In this document: piece after piece, positions 5,343 through 6,606 of the stretch
How the letters are laid out: each line of letters opens with the position of its first letter
Position numbering within the stretch: the first letter of the stretch is position 1
NCBI GenBank assembly: GCA_028701165.1
Contig: JAQVRG010000093.1
Span: 1-6,606 of the forward strand
Length of the DNA: 6,606 nt
Reading direction: 5' to 3'
DNA from: Eubacteriales bacterium
GTDB taxonomy: Bacteria; Bacillota; Clostridia; Christensenellales; CAG-138
Program-made: the position numbers and the translations under genes
Notes under the pieces: generated by a model
Seen by the model: the letters and a program-made list of their open reading frames with translations, nothing else
Databases searched by the model: none
What the model was told of the DNA's origin: nothing

Positions 5343-5378
5343 TTTGATTAACAAAATGTTCTTCATTGCGGATGTTTT

Positions 5379-5410
5379 ACGGGCAGTCCGCCATATGGCG
5401 GACTGCCCGT
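5379..5410. repeat. Perfect 32-bp palindrome between the CofE-like gene and the R-M operon
   Basis: ACGGGCAGTCCGCCAT (5379-5394) is followed immediately by its exact reverse complement (5395-5410), with CATATG at the centre. It lies 17 bases past the stop of the minus-strand CofE-like gene, the position of a terminator. In that direction it is followed by GTAAAACATC with no T-run. In the plus direction a T-run (TTTTT, 5416-5420) begins only after five intervening bases. It could be a weak terminator, an mRNA 3'-end stabilising hairpin or a protein-binding site. The rest of the 5285-5427 gap holds only the R-M promoter. Confidence 0.7.
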
Positions 5411-5427
5411 TCACCTTTTTACAACTT

Positions 5428-6606
5428 TTACGACGCGTAATTGCTGAAATAGTTCTGCACCAGTATGATCGGCGTGCCGCGGTCGCCGCTGCCGGAGGTC
5501 AGATCGCAAAGCGAGCCCAGAAGGTCTGTGAGCCTGCGCGGGGTCGTGCCCTGCGCGGCCATCTGCCCCATGAGGTCGCCTTTCTCCTTGATGCGCGCGC
5601 GGATGGCGTTTTGCAGCGCTTCGCCCGAAAGGTCGGCAAAATCGTTATCCGCAAGGTACTTGAGCTTCAGCTCGTTGGGAAGGCCGTTCAAGCCGTCCGT
5701 AAAGCCGGGAGATACGACGGGGTCTGCAAGCTCCCAGATCTTGCCGACGGGGTCCTTGAACGCGCCGTCGCCGTAGACCATGGCCTCGACCTGTTTTCCC
5801 GTGCGCGCACGCACGAGCGCCGCGATCCCCTCCGCCACGGCGGGGGCGTTCTTGGGGAAGAGCTTAATGGTGCTCTCCGTCGCCTTGTTGGAGCCTAAAA
5901 GGCCGTATTCCGGATTGTAGCCGCTGCCGTTTACGGGGGAAGAGAGGATGTCGCAAAGCGTATAGACGCGTTCGCCGCCCGCCGCCTTCACAAGCCGCTT
6001 GCTGCGCTCGCGCGTGTGGATATCGCAGCAGAGCACGTCCTTGGTATAAGAGAGGATCGCTTCGGCGTGGTTGGCGAGAATGATCACCGGCTCCGCGCCC
6101 TCCTCACGGATGAGGTCGGCGTAATAGGAAATGTAATCCATCTTGGTGAAGGGATGCAGCGGCGTGCCGAAATGCTTTCTGAAATCCGCCACGGTCAATA
6201 CGTCCGTCCACGGGTTGACGCCGGACTTGTCCAGCGCGTCCACGTCCACCAAATGATTGCCCACCTCGTCGGAGGGGTAGCTAAGCTGCACGATCACCTT
6301 TTTTGCGCCCCGCGCCACGCCGCGAAGACAAATCGCAAAGCGGTTGCGCGAAAGGATGGGGAACACGACGCCCACCGTGCCGCCGGGGAATTTTGCCTTG
6401 ACGTCCGCCGCGATATCGTCGGTAGACGCGTAGTTTTTGTCCGCGCGCGCCACGACGGATTCCGTCACGGCCACAACGTCCCGATCCTGTAGGGAGAAGC
6501 CCTCTTTTTTGCTCTGCGCGATCACCGCGTCCGCCACGATCTTCACGATGTCGTCGCCCTCGCGCACGATGGGCGCTAAGATACCCCGGGAAATTACGCC
6601 AGCCAC
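5428..6606 (-). CDS. Coenzyme F420-0:L-glutamate ligase-like protein (CofE-like, partial)
   Basis: At least 392 residues are visible; the frame is open to the right edge, where the first codon is GTG. Relatives usually begin a few residues earlier before a SRGIRAPI-like stretch, so the true start probably lies just outside the window. The N-terminal part, SRGILAPIVREGDD then DVVAVTESVVARADKN (about 44-59), resembles the beginning of F420-0:gamma-glutamyl ligase domains, and the family is commonly annotated that way in Clostridia. It is longer than the roughly 250 residues of archaeal CofE. Other visible blocks are VIVQLSYPSDEVGNHLVD (about 104-121), VNGSGYNPEYGLLGSNKATE (about 224-243) and MVYGDGAFKDPVGKIWELADP (about 277-297). 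No other F420 gene is in the window, so true F420 glutamylation is doubtful and the substrate is unknown. Confidence 0.8.
   Translation of the reverse strand: MAGVISRGILAPIVREGDDIVKIVADAVIAQSKKEGFSLQDRDVVAVTESVVARADKNYASTDDIAADVKAKFPGGTVGVVFPILSRNRFAICLRGVARGAKKVIVQLSYPSDEVGNHLVDVDALDKSGVNPWTDVLTVADFRKHFGTPLHPFTKMDYISYYADLIREEGAEPVIILANHAEAILSYTKDVLCCDIHTRERSKRLVKAAGGERVYTLCDILSSPVNGSGYNPEYGLLGSNKATESTIKLFPKNAPAVAEGIAALVRARTGKQVEAMVYGDGAFKDPVGKIWELADPVVSPGFTDGLNGLPNELKLKYLADNDFADLSGEALQNAIRARIKEKGDLMGQMAAQGTTPRRLTDLLGSLCDLTSGSGDRGTPIILVQNYFSNYAS

Noticed and set aside
5736..5741. AGATCT site (with RGATCY sites also at 3895-3900 and 4523-4528), considered as meaningful for the R-M system
   Set aside because: Three such sites in 6.6 kb are unremarkable and the real recognition sequence is not known from this window.

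Overview
This 6.6-kb window looks like chromosomal DNA from a moderately GC-rich anaerobic Firmicute, probably in the Clostridia. Three things suggest this: a PadR / DUF1700-type / DUF4097 envelope operon, a DUF362 protein fused to a double [4Fe-4S] ferredoxin domain, and a long bacterial relative of F420-0:L-glutamate ligase, together with strong GGAGG ribosome binding sites. The taxon is inferred; no rRNA or marker gene is present.

Layout. (1) Positions 1-1584, plus strand: the last 30 codons of a probable PadR-type regulator, then a permease-prefix/DUF1700-like four-helix membrane protein, then a membrane-anchored DUF4097 beta-repeat protein. The genes are chained by two 8-bp overlaps of the form ATGARTAA. 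A terminator hairpin follows. (2) Positions 1631-1949: no credible gene. It holds a dense series of inverted repeats (a likely dispersed palindromic element) and a strong, nearly symmetric terminator. (3) Positions 1950-3925: a DUF362-ferredoxin protein (minus) and a class I SAM methyltransferase (plus), transcribed divergently from a 116-bp region with candidate promoters in both directions and an inverted repeat over one of them. (4) Positions 3958-5342, minus strand: a compact type II restriction-modification module, with a BglII/BstYI-family endonuclease first and an MT-A70-family DNA adenine methyltransferase overlapping its 3' end. One near-consensus promoter with an extended -10 serves both. 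Base composition falls sharply here (hand-counted 60-base samples of about 30-45% GC, against about 68% in samples from both flanking genes), so the module was probably acquired horizontally. (5) Positions 5379-5410: a perfect 32-bp palindrome. (6) Positions 5428-6606, minus strand: the CofE-like protein, cut by the window edge.

The envelope operon probably responds through PadR to a membrane-active signal. The restriction-modification pair is a self-contained defence or selfish module. The DUF362 protein, the methyltransferase and the CofE-like protein have recognisable folds but no assignable substrate. I do not see an entirely new system. The most notable items are the endonuclease-first R-M cassette pairing a BglII-type nuclease with an MT-A70 methylase, and the unexplained palindromic cluster.
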